A DNA stretch of 64,000 nucleotides from assembly GCF_025725665.1 (NCBI RefSeq), contig NZ_CP107009.1, positions 1,054,001 through 1,118,000 of the forward strand. Reading direction: 5' to 3'. Positions 19,738 through 29,064 of the stretch are shown piece after piece; the first letter of the stretch is position 1; the number at the start of each line of letters is the position of its first letter. This DNA comes from Halomonas sp. LR3S48 (GTDB lineage Bacteria; Pseudomonadota; Gammaproteobacteria; Pseudomonadales; Halomonadaceae). The translations under genes and the position numbers were made by a program. Below the pieces are notes generated by a model that had not been told where the DNA came from, made no database searches, and saw nothing but the letters and a program-made list of their open reading frames with translations.

Positions 19738-22179
19738 CTACCCATGGCTGATGAGCTGTAGCCTATGCCGCAGCGCCGGATCGTACAGCTCGCCGGTTCG
19801 CTGCGCGGCGCTGCGCAGCCGTTCGTCGAACCACAGTCGTTCATCCTGCTCCCAGATCCAGCCTTCGGCTTCCAGACTTTCGATCAGGCTGGCGAACAAC
19901 TTGCGGTCGAAGAACTCCGGCGCATCGCGTCCGGTGAGCAGGGCCAGGCGCTCGGTCAACTGCTGGCTGCGTTCGGCCAGAGCGTCACGGCTGAGGTTTC
20001 CCGGGGGTTGGTCGAGCAGGATCGCCAATAGCAGGTAGCCGCGCTCCAGCGAGGGCTGCATCAGCCTCGCCAGCAGGCGTAGCTGCTCGCCGGCTTCCAG
20101 GCTCCTGGGGCGCTGCCAGCCGTCGCCATGGCGTTGCAGCAGGCCTTCCTGGAACAGCGCCTCCAGCATCGCGGGTAGAACTTCGGGCAAGTCCGCGGGC
20201 TCGAGAAACAATTCTCGAGTCAGTATCGGCCAGGGCGGGCCGAGCTGAGCGAGCAGACCCTCCAGATCGTGGCGCGGAGCATGGCGAAAGGCGAAGGCGG
20301 TCAGCCCGGCCAGGGCGAACAGGTGCAGCACGTTGTTGCGGTACCACACCAGCAGGCTGGCCTGTTCCGCCGTTGCCATGAGGATATCGCCCAGTGCATG
20401 CGGGCGGCGTTCGATCATCCCCAGGGCGACGACCTCGGCGATCCACTCCTCTGGGGTGCCCTGCGGTAGATTGACGTGCTGCCCACCGGGGCAGTGACGC
20501 TGCAAGGCGGCCAGCAGGGCGAGCTGGCGCGACATCAGGCTGGCTTCGATGGCGTGGTGGGGCGTGGCCAGGAGCACTAGTGCCACCAGGTTGACCGGAT
20601 TGAGTGCCGCCGCGGCGTTGATGCGCCGGGCCAGCTCATCGCCGAGTCTCGGCACGGCATGGTTGAACCAGGCCGGTTTGGCCTGGGTGAGATCGTCTCG
20701 CCAGCCCGGTGCGGTGTCGTTTAGCCAGGCGCCAAGCAGCAGCGGCTCGCCGACATTGACCGTCACCTTGCCGAAGGGCTGACGCAGTTGGCCGAGAACG
20801 CGGAGTAGCGCCAGCGGCGACTCCTTGCGCTTCTTGCCGCCGCGCAGCTCGCGCTGATAGCTGGCATTCTCGATGATGCGTTCGTAGCCGATGTAGACCG
20901 GAATGAACACGAGTCGGGGCGGGCTGGAGCCTGCCGCGCTGCGTCGGAACGAGCGCAGCGTCATCGACAGCATGCCGGGGCGTGGGGTGAGCATGCGCCC
21001 GCTGCGCGAGCGGCCTCCCTCGATGAAGTATTCCAGGGGATGGCCGCGCGCCAGCAGGCGATGCAGGTACTCGTTGAACACGGCGGCATAAAGCGGCTTG
21101 TCGCGGAAGCTGCGACGCATGAAGAAGGCGCCGCCGCGGCGCAACAAGGGACCGATCAGCGGCATGTTCAGGTTGCGACCGGCGGCGATGTGCGGAGGCA
21201 TCAGGCCGTCTCGATAAAGTACGTAGGAGAGCAGCAGGTAGTCGATATGGCTGCGGTGGCAGGGAACATAGACCAGCGTATGATCGCCGGCCAGCGCCTT
21301 GACCCGATCCAGACCAAGGACATCGACGCCATCGTACAACCGATTCCAAAGCCGCCGCAGCAGGCCATCCATGAAACGCAGTACCGGGTAGGTCATGTTC
21401 GAGGCGATTTCACGACCGTAGCGCAGGGCGCGCCGCTGGAGGCGTTCGGGGGAACGTCTCTCGGCTAGCGCCAGCTCGCCGATGACGCGACGCACTTCAG
21501 GGCTGGCTGCCACGCCCTCGATCAGGGTGCGGCGGTGGGAGAGATCGGGGCCGAGTACGCGCGTGCGCATGCGCCGGAAGTGGACACGCAGTAGCCGTGC
21601 GCTCTTGCGATTGGCCATGGCGGGCCCGCGATCGTCCAGCAAATCGCGCAGCAGTAGCGGTGCCCCGAAGTGCACCTCGACGCTCTTGCCATTGATCAGC
21701 ACCGACAGCGCCCGACGCAGCCGGCCGGCCAATTGCCAGCTATCGGCCGCCAGCAGGCGCCAGAAGCCGAAGCGCTTGCCCGGCGCGCGCCCCCAGAACA
21801 CGCTCACCGGGATCAGTTGGATATCGACCTCGGAGTGGACATCGAGGTGTTCGAAAGCCTGGCGAAAGGGAGCCTCGAGTGCGCGGCTGCGTCGCCACAG
21901 GCGACGCTGGCGGGTGGGCAGCGCGACACTGGCCGGCAGCTCGAGACCATCCAGGCGAATTCGGCCGTGGGCCGGCGGCAGCCCATGGCGTTGGCACAGC
22001 ACCTCGAGCAGCAGAGCGTCGGAAAGCGCCGGATGGGGCAGAACGTAGAGCGTGGGCCGTGCAGGATCGATGGCGAGGTCGCCGGGGGCGGGCTCGATGA
22101 GCCGGGTCTCGACCCAGATCTTGATCAAGCCCTTGAGTGGGGCGCGAAGTGCAGCGAGCAGAGTGTGGGCTAGGGCCAT
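19738..22179 (-). CDS. plsB: Glycerol-3-phosphate 1-O-acyltransferase
   Basis: Inner-membrane enzyme (813 aa) that acylates glycerol-3-phosphate at position 1, the first step of phospholipid synthesis. The four acyltransferase blocks are present: HRSHIDYLL with catalytic His308 (E. coli His306), GAFFMRRSFRDKPLY, FIEGGRSRSGRM and LVFIPVYIGYERIIE. The length matches E. coli PlsB (807 aa). The ATG at 22179 follows GAGGCAA; in-frame sequence extending to 22251 is uncharacteristic of the family. It is divergent from the phospholipid gene at 22283. Confidence 0.95.
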   Translation of the reverse strand: MALAHTLLAALRAPLKGLIKIWVETRLIEPAPGDLAIDPARPTLYVLPHPALSDALLLEVLCQRHGLPPAHGRIRLDGLELPASVALPTRQRRLWRRSRALEAPFRQAFEHLDVHSEVDIQLIPVSVFWGRAPGKRFGFWRLLAADSWQLAGRLRRALSVLINGKSVEVHFGAPLLLRDLLDDRGPAMANRKSARLLRVHFRRMRTRVLGPDLSHRRTLIEGVAASPEVRRVIGELALAERRSPERLQRRALRYGREIASNMTYPVLRFMDGLLRRLWNRLYDGVDVLGLDRVKALAGDHTLVYVPCHRSHIDYLLLSYVLYRDGLMPPHIAAGRNLNMPLIGPLLRRGGAFFMRRSFRDKPLYAAVFNEYLHRLLARGHPLEYFIEGGRSRSGRMLTPRPGMLSMTLRSFRRSAAGSSPPRLVFIPVYIGYERIIENASYQRELRGGKKRKESPLALLRVLGQLRQPFGKVTVNVGEPLLLGAWLNDTAPGWRDDLTQAKPAWFNHAVPRLGDELARRINAAAALNPVNLVALVLLATPHHAIEASLMSRQLALLAALQRHCPGGQHVNLPQGTPEEWIAEVVALGMIERRPHALGDILMATAEQASLLVWYRNNVLHLFALAGLTAFAFRHAPRHDLEGLLAQLGPPWPILTRELFLEPADLPEVLPAMLEALFQEGLLQRHGDGWQRPRSLEAGEQLRLLARLMQPSLERGYLLLAILLDQPPGNLSRDALAERSQQLTERLALLTGRDAPEFFDRKLFASLIESLEAEGWIWEQDERLWFDERLRSAAQRTGELYDPALRHRLQLISHG

Positions 22180-22282
22180 CCGATTGCCTCGACGTCGAAC
22201 CGAGGGGCCAGTATAGCCATGGCTTTCCCTTGGCGTGCAAACGTGCGTCAATCACCGCAGACAAGGAGACGGGAGGCATGCC

Positions 22283-23404
22283 ATGCATGGCGTGTGGCGG
22301 GATGGCAATCGGTTCGAGCTGTTGGCGGAGTCGTCGTGCTTCCTGCCGGTAATGTTCTCGGCCATCGAAGAGGCACGCCGCTCGGTACTCATCGAGCTCT
22401 ACCTGATGGAGTCGGGGCGCCTGGCCACGGCGCTGATCGATGCCCTGTGCCGGGCAGCGGAGCGCGGCGTGACGGTCGCCCTGTTGCTCGATGCCTATGG
22501 CGCCATGGGGCTCGCCGGCGAGGACCGGCGACGCCTGATTCAGGCTGGCGTGGCGCTGCGGCTGTTCAACCCGCTGGGGCTGAGTTCGCTGGCGCGCAAC
22601 CTGACCCGGGATCACCGCAAGCTGGTGGTGATCGACGGGCGAGTCGCCTTCACCGGCGGCTTCGGCGCGGTCGATGAGTTCCTCGAAGCCTGGTACGAGG
22701 TTGCGGTGCGTATCGAGGGTCCGGTCATCGCCGATTGGGTGCGGCTGTTCTCGCGGCTGTGGGATTCGCCGATGACACGCGGGGCGGGCGAAGCGGCCCT
22801 GGTGCGGCAACTGGAGCTGGATCTCAGCCCGCACGATGACTATCACGGCATGCGTGGCCGGGTGGTGTGGGGTCAGGGCTATCGCTACCAGGCCATCCGC
22901 CATTCGCTGTACGACCGCGTGTCATCGGCGCAGCACCGCATCTGGCTGTGCACGCCCTACTTCGTGCCCACCCGCAGCCTGCGCAGGCGGCTGGCACGTG
23001 CCTCCCGCCGCGGCGTCGACGTGCGCCTGCTGCTACCAGGCCGTGATCACGACCACCCTTGGGTGCGTTATGCCGGCCAGCGTTTCTATCGGCGGCTGCT
23101 GCGCGCCGGGGTGCGCATCTTCGAGTTCCAGCCCACCTTCATCCACGCCAAGTTCTCGCTGGTCGACCAGTGGTCGAGTCTGGGCTCATGCAATTTCGAT
23201 CACTGGAGCCTGCAATGGAACCTCGAGGCCAACCAGGAAGTGGACGACGCCCGCTTCGCCGGCGAAGTGGCTATGCTATTCGAGCGCAACTTCGCCGCCA
23301 GCCGCGAGATCACCTACCGGGAGTGGGTGCAGCGCCCGCGCTGGCAGCGCTTCAAGGAGTGGATCTTCGGCAGCTTCGATGCCTGGCTGACGCGGCTGCG
23401 TTAG
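22283..23404 (+). CDS. clsB: Cardiolipin synthase B-like phospholipase D family protein
   Basis: Protein of 373 aa with two phospholipase D active sites: HRKLVVIDGRVAFTGG (near residue 113) and HAKFSLVDQWSSLGSCNFD (near residue 287), both HxKx4D. There is no long N-terminal membrane region, and the opening GNRFELLAESSCFLPVMFSA fits the ClsB type. ClsB makes cardiolipin from phosphatidylglycerol and a second phospholipid. GGGAGG precedes the ATG. The divergent pairing with plsB supports a membrane-lipid role. Another PLD-type transferase remains possible. Confidence 0.8.
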   Translation: MHGVWRDGNRFELLAESSCFLPVMFSAIEEARRSVLIELYLMESGRLATALIDALCRAAERGVTVALLLDAYGAMGLAGEDRRRLIQAGVALRLFNPLGLSSLARNLTRDHRKLVVIDGRVAFTGGFGAVDEFLEAWYEVAVRIEGPVIADWVRLFSRLWDSPMTRGAGEAALVRQLELDLSPHDDYHGMRGRVVWGQGYRYQAIRHSLYDRVSSAQHRIWLCTPYFVPTRSLRRRLARASRRGVDVRLLLPGRDHDHPWVRYAGQRFYRRLLRAGVRIFEFQPTFIHAKFSLVDQWSSLGSCNFDHWSLQWNLEANQEVDDARFAGEVAMLFERNFAASREITYREWVQRPRWQRFKEWIFGSFDAWLTRLR

Positions 23405-23476
23405 CGCCAGCGCTTCCGGGTAAATATCAATATCGCTTTGTAGCGCTACCGTGCGAATTGGGGAAGACAGGTGATA

Positions 23477-24127
23477 CTACCGCTTGCCCTTGCCGGGGCC
23501 ACGTCCCGCGGGCTTCTTCTTGCGCGGCATGGGCTTGGGTGTCTCTGGCGGTACGCGGTAGTGCAGGTAGAGGTCCAGTACCAGGTCAGGCAGTTGAGCG
23601 GCCAGCGACTCCAGGCGTGTAGTATCCGCCACCATCTCGGCCATGTCCGGCTCGTCCTCGAACAGCCCCGAAAGCGCCATGAACGGCAGCAGCAGGGTAG
23701 CGACGGTTTCCTCATCCTGCTCGAACCAGGCCGCCTCGTCGAGGAACACACCCTCCATGAAACCGGCGCACCAGTCGCCGATGGGCGTCTCCTCGGCTGG
23801 CAGGCCGTCGAGCGTCAGCTCGAAGGGTAGCTCGGGCAGCCCACCCTGTTCCAGAGTGCCGATGGCATTGTCGCGCAACTTCTCCAACAACCCCAGGATT
23901 TCGCCGCGCTCGGCGGCGTCGGCGAACGCCGGCTCGCCGTGGAACAGTTCTGCGACCCAGGTTGCGGCTTCGACCTCACGCGGTGCCACGGCCAAGGCGA
24001 CGAGGAAGCCGTGGGCCGAGATCAGGTCCAGGGCGTCGGGGTCGACGCTTTCGGAGTCGAGGAATTCGTCGAGGCGCTCGAGTTCCTCGTCCTCGAGCAG
24101 GGGGTAGGGCAGGGGCGTGTCGGACAT
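23477..24127 (-). CDS. UPF0149 (YgfB/YecA-type) family protein
   Basis: Acidic protein of 216 aa resembling the UPF0149 family: an all-helical core (AHGFLVALAVAP, WCAGFMEGVF, LLLPFMALSG) and a basic tail KPMPRKKKPAGRGPGKGKR. Some family members carry a C-terminal SEC-C zinc motif; none is visible here. Molecular function is not established for most of the family. It is divergent from sprT with 81 bases between, which must hold both promoters. Confidence 0.75.
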   Translation of the reverse strand: MSDTPLPYPLLEDEELERLDEFLDSESVDPDALDLISAHGFLVALAVAPREVEAATWVAELFHGEPAFADAAERGEILGLLEKLRDNAIGTLEQGGLPELPFELTLDGLPAEETPIGDWCAGFMEGVFLDEAAWFEQDEETVATLLLPFMALSGLFEDEPDMAEMVADTTRLESLAAQLPDLVLDLYLHYRVPPETPKPMPRKKKPAGRGPGKGKR

Positions 24128-24208
24128 CGGGCCTCTCGCTTGGCATGGTGAACGGATGGCGTCGGCAGGGCTGGACGCCGCCTTGGCGGGCGGTCATTCT
24201 AGCATCCC

Positions 24209-24778
24209 ATGAGAGAACCCGCGCTTCCCGAACCTTGCCCCGAGTGGCTGGCAAGCCTCGACGATACGGCCCTTCACCGCGTTCTGCTGGAACGGGTGGA
24301 GGCCGCCTGGCAGCTGTGCCGCCACTACCACCCCGAGTTGCCGCGGCCCAAGGTCTGGTGCGACCTGCGCGGCAAGTGTGCCGGCCAGGCCCACTACGGC
24401 CGTGGCGGGCTGCGCTTCAACCCGGTGTTGTTTCGCGAGAATCGTCACGCCTTCCTGGCCGAGGTGGTGCCGCACGAAATGGCCCACTGGCTGGTGCGTC
24501 ACCTGAGTGATGGGCGTCAAGCGAGGCCTCACGGGCGCGAGTGGCGCACCGTGATGGAGCGCTTGTTCGGCCTCGAGGCGAGGGTGACGCACAGTTTCGA
24601 CACCTGCCGAGCGAGCCCAACGCCTTACCGCTACCATTGTGGTTGTCAGGCACACTTCTTCACCGCGCGGCGCCACTCGCTGGCTCGCAAGGGGCGTCGC
24701 TACCGTTGCCTCTCCTGCGCTGAGACCTTGGTCTATCAGTCGTTTGTGGAGCATGAAAAATATGCTACAAATGACTGA
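24209..24778 (+). CDS. sprT: SprT family zinc metalloprotein
   Basis: Protein of 189 aa with the SprT-like zinc metallopeptidase motif HEMAHWLVRH (residues about 90-99) and a C-terminal zinc-ribbon-like part (YHCGCQAHFF and YRCLSCAETL). Bacterial SprT is poorly characterised; the eukaryotic Spartan relatives cut DNA-protein crosslinks. The length is somewhat above E. coli SprT (165 aa). The gene ends 151 bases before acs, and its last codons contain a TTGGTCTA sequence resembling the repeats at 45416-45533. Confidence 0.88.
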   Translation: MREPALPEPCPEWLASLDDTALHRVLLERVEAAWQLCRHYHPELPRPKVWCDLRGKCAGQAHYGRGGLRFNPVLFRENRHAFLAEVVPHEMAHWLVRHLSDGRQARPHGREWRTVMERLFGLEARVTHSFDTCRASPTPYRYHCGCQAHFFTARRHSLARKGRRYRCLSCAETLVYQSFVEHEKYATND

Positions 24779-24929
24779 TTACTAAAGAGAAAATCCTGAT
24801 ACCAATGTCTAAGAGGAAGGCCGGCGCCGAGAGTATATGCTGATGGGCGAATCTGAAGCCGGCGCGACTCACAACAAGGCTGCCGGTAACATCCACCGTG
24901 AGGGTGCATCTCCTGGAAGAGGCTAGCCA

Positions 24930-26879
<1,950 letters not shown>

Positions 26880-26902
26880 CCATCCCGGTTCATGGCTCTC
26901 TT

Positions 26903-26927
26903 CGCCGGCCCTTGTGGCCGGCGTTTT
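26903..26927 (+). terminator. Rho-independent terminator of acs
   Basis: An 8-bp GC stem (CGCCGGCC at 26903-26910 with GGCCGGCG at 26916-26923), a 5-base loop and TTTT. It lies between acs and the convergent ku gene. Confidence 0.85.
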
Positions 26928-26931
26928 CGTC

Positions 26932-28068
26932 TCAGCCGGCGCTGGCGATTGCCTCGACCAGCTCGGCCTTGCTCATGCGGCTGCGGCCGGGAACGTCGAG
27001 CTTCTGGGCGCGTTCGTAGAGTTCATCGCGAGAGAGGCTGTCCAGTTCGGCAGGGCGGGGCTTGCCCGAAAGGCGCTTCTTCCTCGGGTTGCGTTTGGTT
27101 GATGTCTTGCCGTTCTTGTCTGGCTTGCCTTTCCTTGCGCTGGAGTTGCCATCGTCATGCGCTTCCTGCCCGGGCGGGCGGCCCTCGGCCAGGCTCTGCT
27201 TGAGTACCTGCATCAGGTCGATCACCTCGCCGCCCTGTTCCGGCTCGACGTCGGGCTCGTCCTCCTTCCCTAGCGCGATCACGTCCTCGCCACGGGAGCG
27301 TTTTTCCTCGGCGCGCGCCATGATGCGCTGGCTCTGCAGGTCCTGAAGCGCCTCGCGCTCCAAGTCGTCCTCTACCAACGCCTCGATGGCCTTCTGCATG
27401 GCCTTAACCCGCTCCCTGTCGGGCTTGGCGGCCTCGGGCAGGTCGATCTCCTCGGGCGCCCTTAGCTCCTCGGCGAAACGCAGTGTCTCGGCGCGCAGGA
27501 TGCCTTTCTCCGCGATGATCGCCACCAGGTATTCCTTGCCGCGCATGACGAAGGTGGCGATACCCGCGCGCTCGGAGGCTTCCATGCTCTCGGCCAGCAG
27601 TCGATAGGCCTTGGTCACGCCCTTGTCGGGGGTCATGAAATAGGCACGCTGGAAGTACATCGGGTCGATCTCGTCGAGTCCGACGAAGCGCTTGAGGTCG
27701 ATCTCCTGGGATTTCTCCGGCGCCAGCGACTCGAGTTCGCCATCCTCCACCACCACGAATTCGTTCTTCTCGACTTCATAGCCGCGAATCAGCTCGTCGT
27801 AGTCGAGTACGCGCTCCTCCTTCTCGCAGAAGTAGCGCCGCGCCAGCGGCGTGCCGTCGCGGTCTACCATGCGCAGCGACACCGGCTTGGGCCGGTTGGC
27901 CGGGTAGAGGTTGACCGGCAGGCTGACCAGCCCGAAGGTGATGGTGCCCGACCACAGCGGGCGCGGACCGCTGGCGTGAAAGCGCTTCTTCTCGTCGCGC
28001 TTCGCCGATGGGTCCTTGCGCTTCTCCTTCTCTTTGCCTTTGGTCCGGCGCTTGCTCTGGCTAGGCAC
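26932..28068 (-). CDS. ku: Ku protein, long form with C-terminal SAP-like domain
   Basis: Bacterial Ku (378 aa), a ring-forming DNA-end binder that recruits LigD in non-homologous end joining. The Ku core runs from about residue 34 (RPLWSGTITFGLVSLPVNLY) to about 290. A lysine-rich N-terminal extension (KRRTKGKEKEKRKD) precedes it and a basic linker follows. The last 35 residues (LDSLSRDELYERAQKL through MSKAELVEAIASAG) look like a SAP DNA-binding helix pair. The start is GTG at 28068, supported by AAGGAG seven bases upstream. It overlaps the shorter ku gene by 8 bases. Confidence 0.92.
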   Translation of the reverse strand: MPSQSKRRTKGKEKEKRKDPSAKRDEKKRFHASGPRPLWSGTITFGLVSLPVNLYPANRPKPVSLRMVDRDGTPLARRYFCEKEERVLDYDELIRGYEVEKNEFVVVEDGELESLAPEKSQEIDLKRFVGLDEIDPMYFQRAYFMTPDKGVTKAYRLLAESMEASERAGIATFVMRGKEYLVAIIAEKGILRAETLRFAEELRAPEEIDLPEAAKPDRERVKAMQKAIEALVEDDLEREALQDLQSQRIMARAEEKRSRGEDVIALGKEDEPDVEPEQGGEVIDLMQVLKQSLAEGRPPGQEAHDDGNSSARKGKPDKNGKTSTKRNPRKKRLSGKPRPAELDSLSRDELYERAQKLDVPGRSRMSKAELVEAIASAG

Positions 28069-28837
28069 GCTTGCGCTCCTTCTTCAGGCTGGCCTCGAGC
28101 GCCTTGGACAGGTCGTCGGAAGCCTTGCGGCGACGAATGGGGGTGACCTTGACGCTCTTGCCGCGCTGCTTGGCCTCGATCAGCTCCAGCACCCGCTCGC
28201 GGTATTCGTCGTGGTACTCCTCGGGGTCGAACTCAGCCTCCAGCATGCCGATCAGTTGGCGCGCCATGTCGAGCTCCTTGGCGTCGAGCGCCTTGCCCTT
28301 CGGTGGCTCCAGGGCGTCAGCCGGGACCACCTGCTCCTCGTGGCGCAGCGACATCAGCATGGGGACGCCACGGTGCAGGCGCAGAGCGCCTACGTAGCTC
28401 TTCTTGCGCATGACCCAGCGGGCCAGTCCCTCCTTGCCGCTGTTGCCCAGCGCTTCGGCCAAGGCGAAGTAGAGCGACTCGCTGCCGTCGGGGCCGAGGT
28501 AGTAGGGGCGGTCGTACCAGCGGTGGTCGATAATCTGCGGGGGCATGAAGCGAATCACTTCGATGTCGCGCCCCGAGTCCGGCTCCAGCGCCTCGAGCTC
28601 CTCCTTGTCGAACACCACCAGGCTGCCTTCGTCGGTACGATAGGCGCGCCGGGTCTCGGCGTAGGGCACGACCTCATCGGTCTCGGGGTTGACCATGGCC
28701 TGTTTTACAGGCGAGCGATCCTTCTCGTGCAGCAGGCGGAAATGCACGCTGCGGTCCTGGACCGCCGAGTAGAGCTTGACCGGAACCTGAACCTCGCCGA
28801 AGCGGATCACGCCCTTCCACATCGCTCGTGCCGCCAT
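28061..28837 (-). CDS. ku: Ku protein, short form
   Basis: Second Ku paralogue (258 aa), consisting essentially of the Ku core (MWKGVIRFGEVQVPVKLYSA, RAYRTDEGSLVVF, FMPPQIIDHRWYDRPYYLGP) and a short basic C-terminus (VTPIRRRKASDD, KKERKRA). It lacks the SAP-like end seen in the neighbouring long form. Its ATG overlaps the stop of the zinc-ribbon gene (ATGA), so all genes here are translationally linked. The paralogues may act as a heterodimer, as reported for some bacteria with several Ku proteins; this is inference. Confidence 0.92.
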   Translation of the reverse strand: MAARAMWKGVIRFGEVQVPVKLYSAVQDRSVHFRLLHEKDRSPVKQAMVNPETDEVVPYAETRRAYRTDEGSLVVFDKEELEALEPDSGRDIEVIRFMPPQIIDHRWYDRPYYLGPDGSESLYFALAEALGNSGKEGLARWVMRKKSYVGALRLHRGVPMLMSLRHEEQVVPADALEPPKGKALDAKELDMARQLIGMLEAEFDPEEYHDEYRERVLELIEAKQRGKSVKVTPIRRRKASDDLSKALEASLKKERKRA

Positions 28838-29040
28838 CAGTTTTCCTCCTCATGACGGTTACCATCCTCATGGCATTCGGGGCACACCGTATCACGGCTC
28901 TCGAAGCGCGCCGCCACGCACGACGGGCAGATCGGCCTGTCGCAATAAATGCAGTGGTAGCCCGCTTCGTAGTAGAAGGTGCACAGGCAGAACTGGCAGG
29001 TCTCGGGTCCGGATTCAAGCCACCAGGGCGCTTCGCTCAT
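28837..29040 (-). CDS. Small zinc-ribbon protein within the Ku/LigD operon
   Basis: Protein of 67 aa with nine cysteines, eight of them in four CxxC pairs: 15/18, 30/33, 38/41 and 53/56, with an extra Cys20. This is enough for two zinc sites in a double zinc-ribbon or RING-like fold. AGAGGA precedes the ATG and the stop overlaps the ku start. It lies between ligD and ku in the same orientation, so it is probably produced together with the end-joining proteins. I know of no assigned function for such a protein in bacterial end joining. Confidence 0.8.
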   Translation of the reverse strand: MSEAPWWLESGPETCQFCLCTFYYEAGYHCIYCDRPICPSCVAARFESRDTVCPECHEDGNRHEEEN

Positions 29041-29064
29041 GTCCTCTACCTCGCTCCTTGCTGC

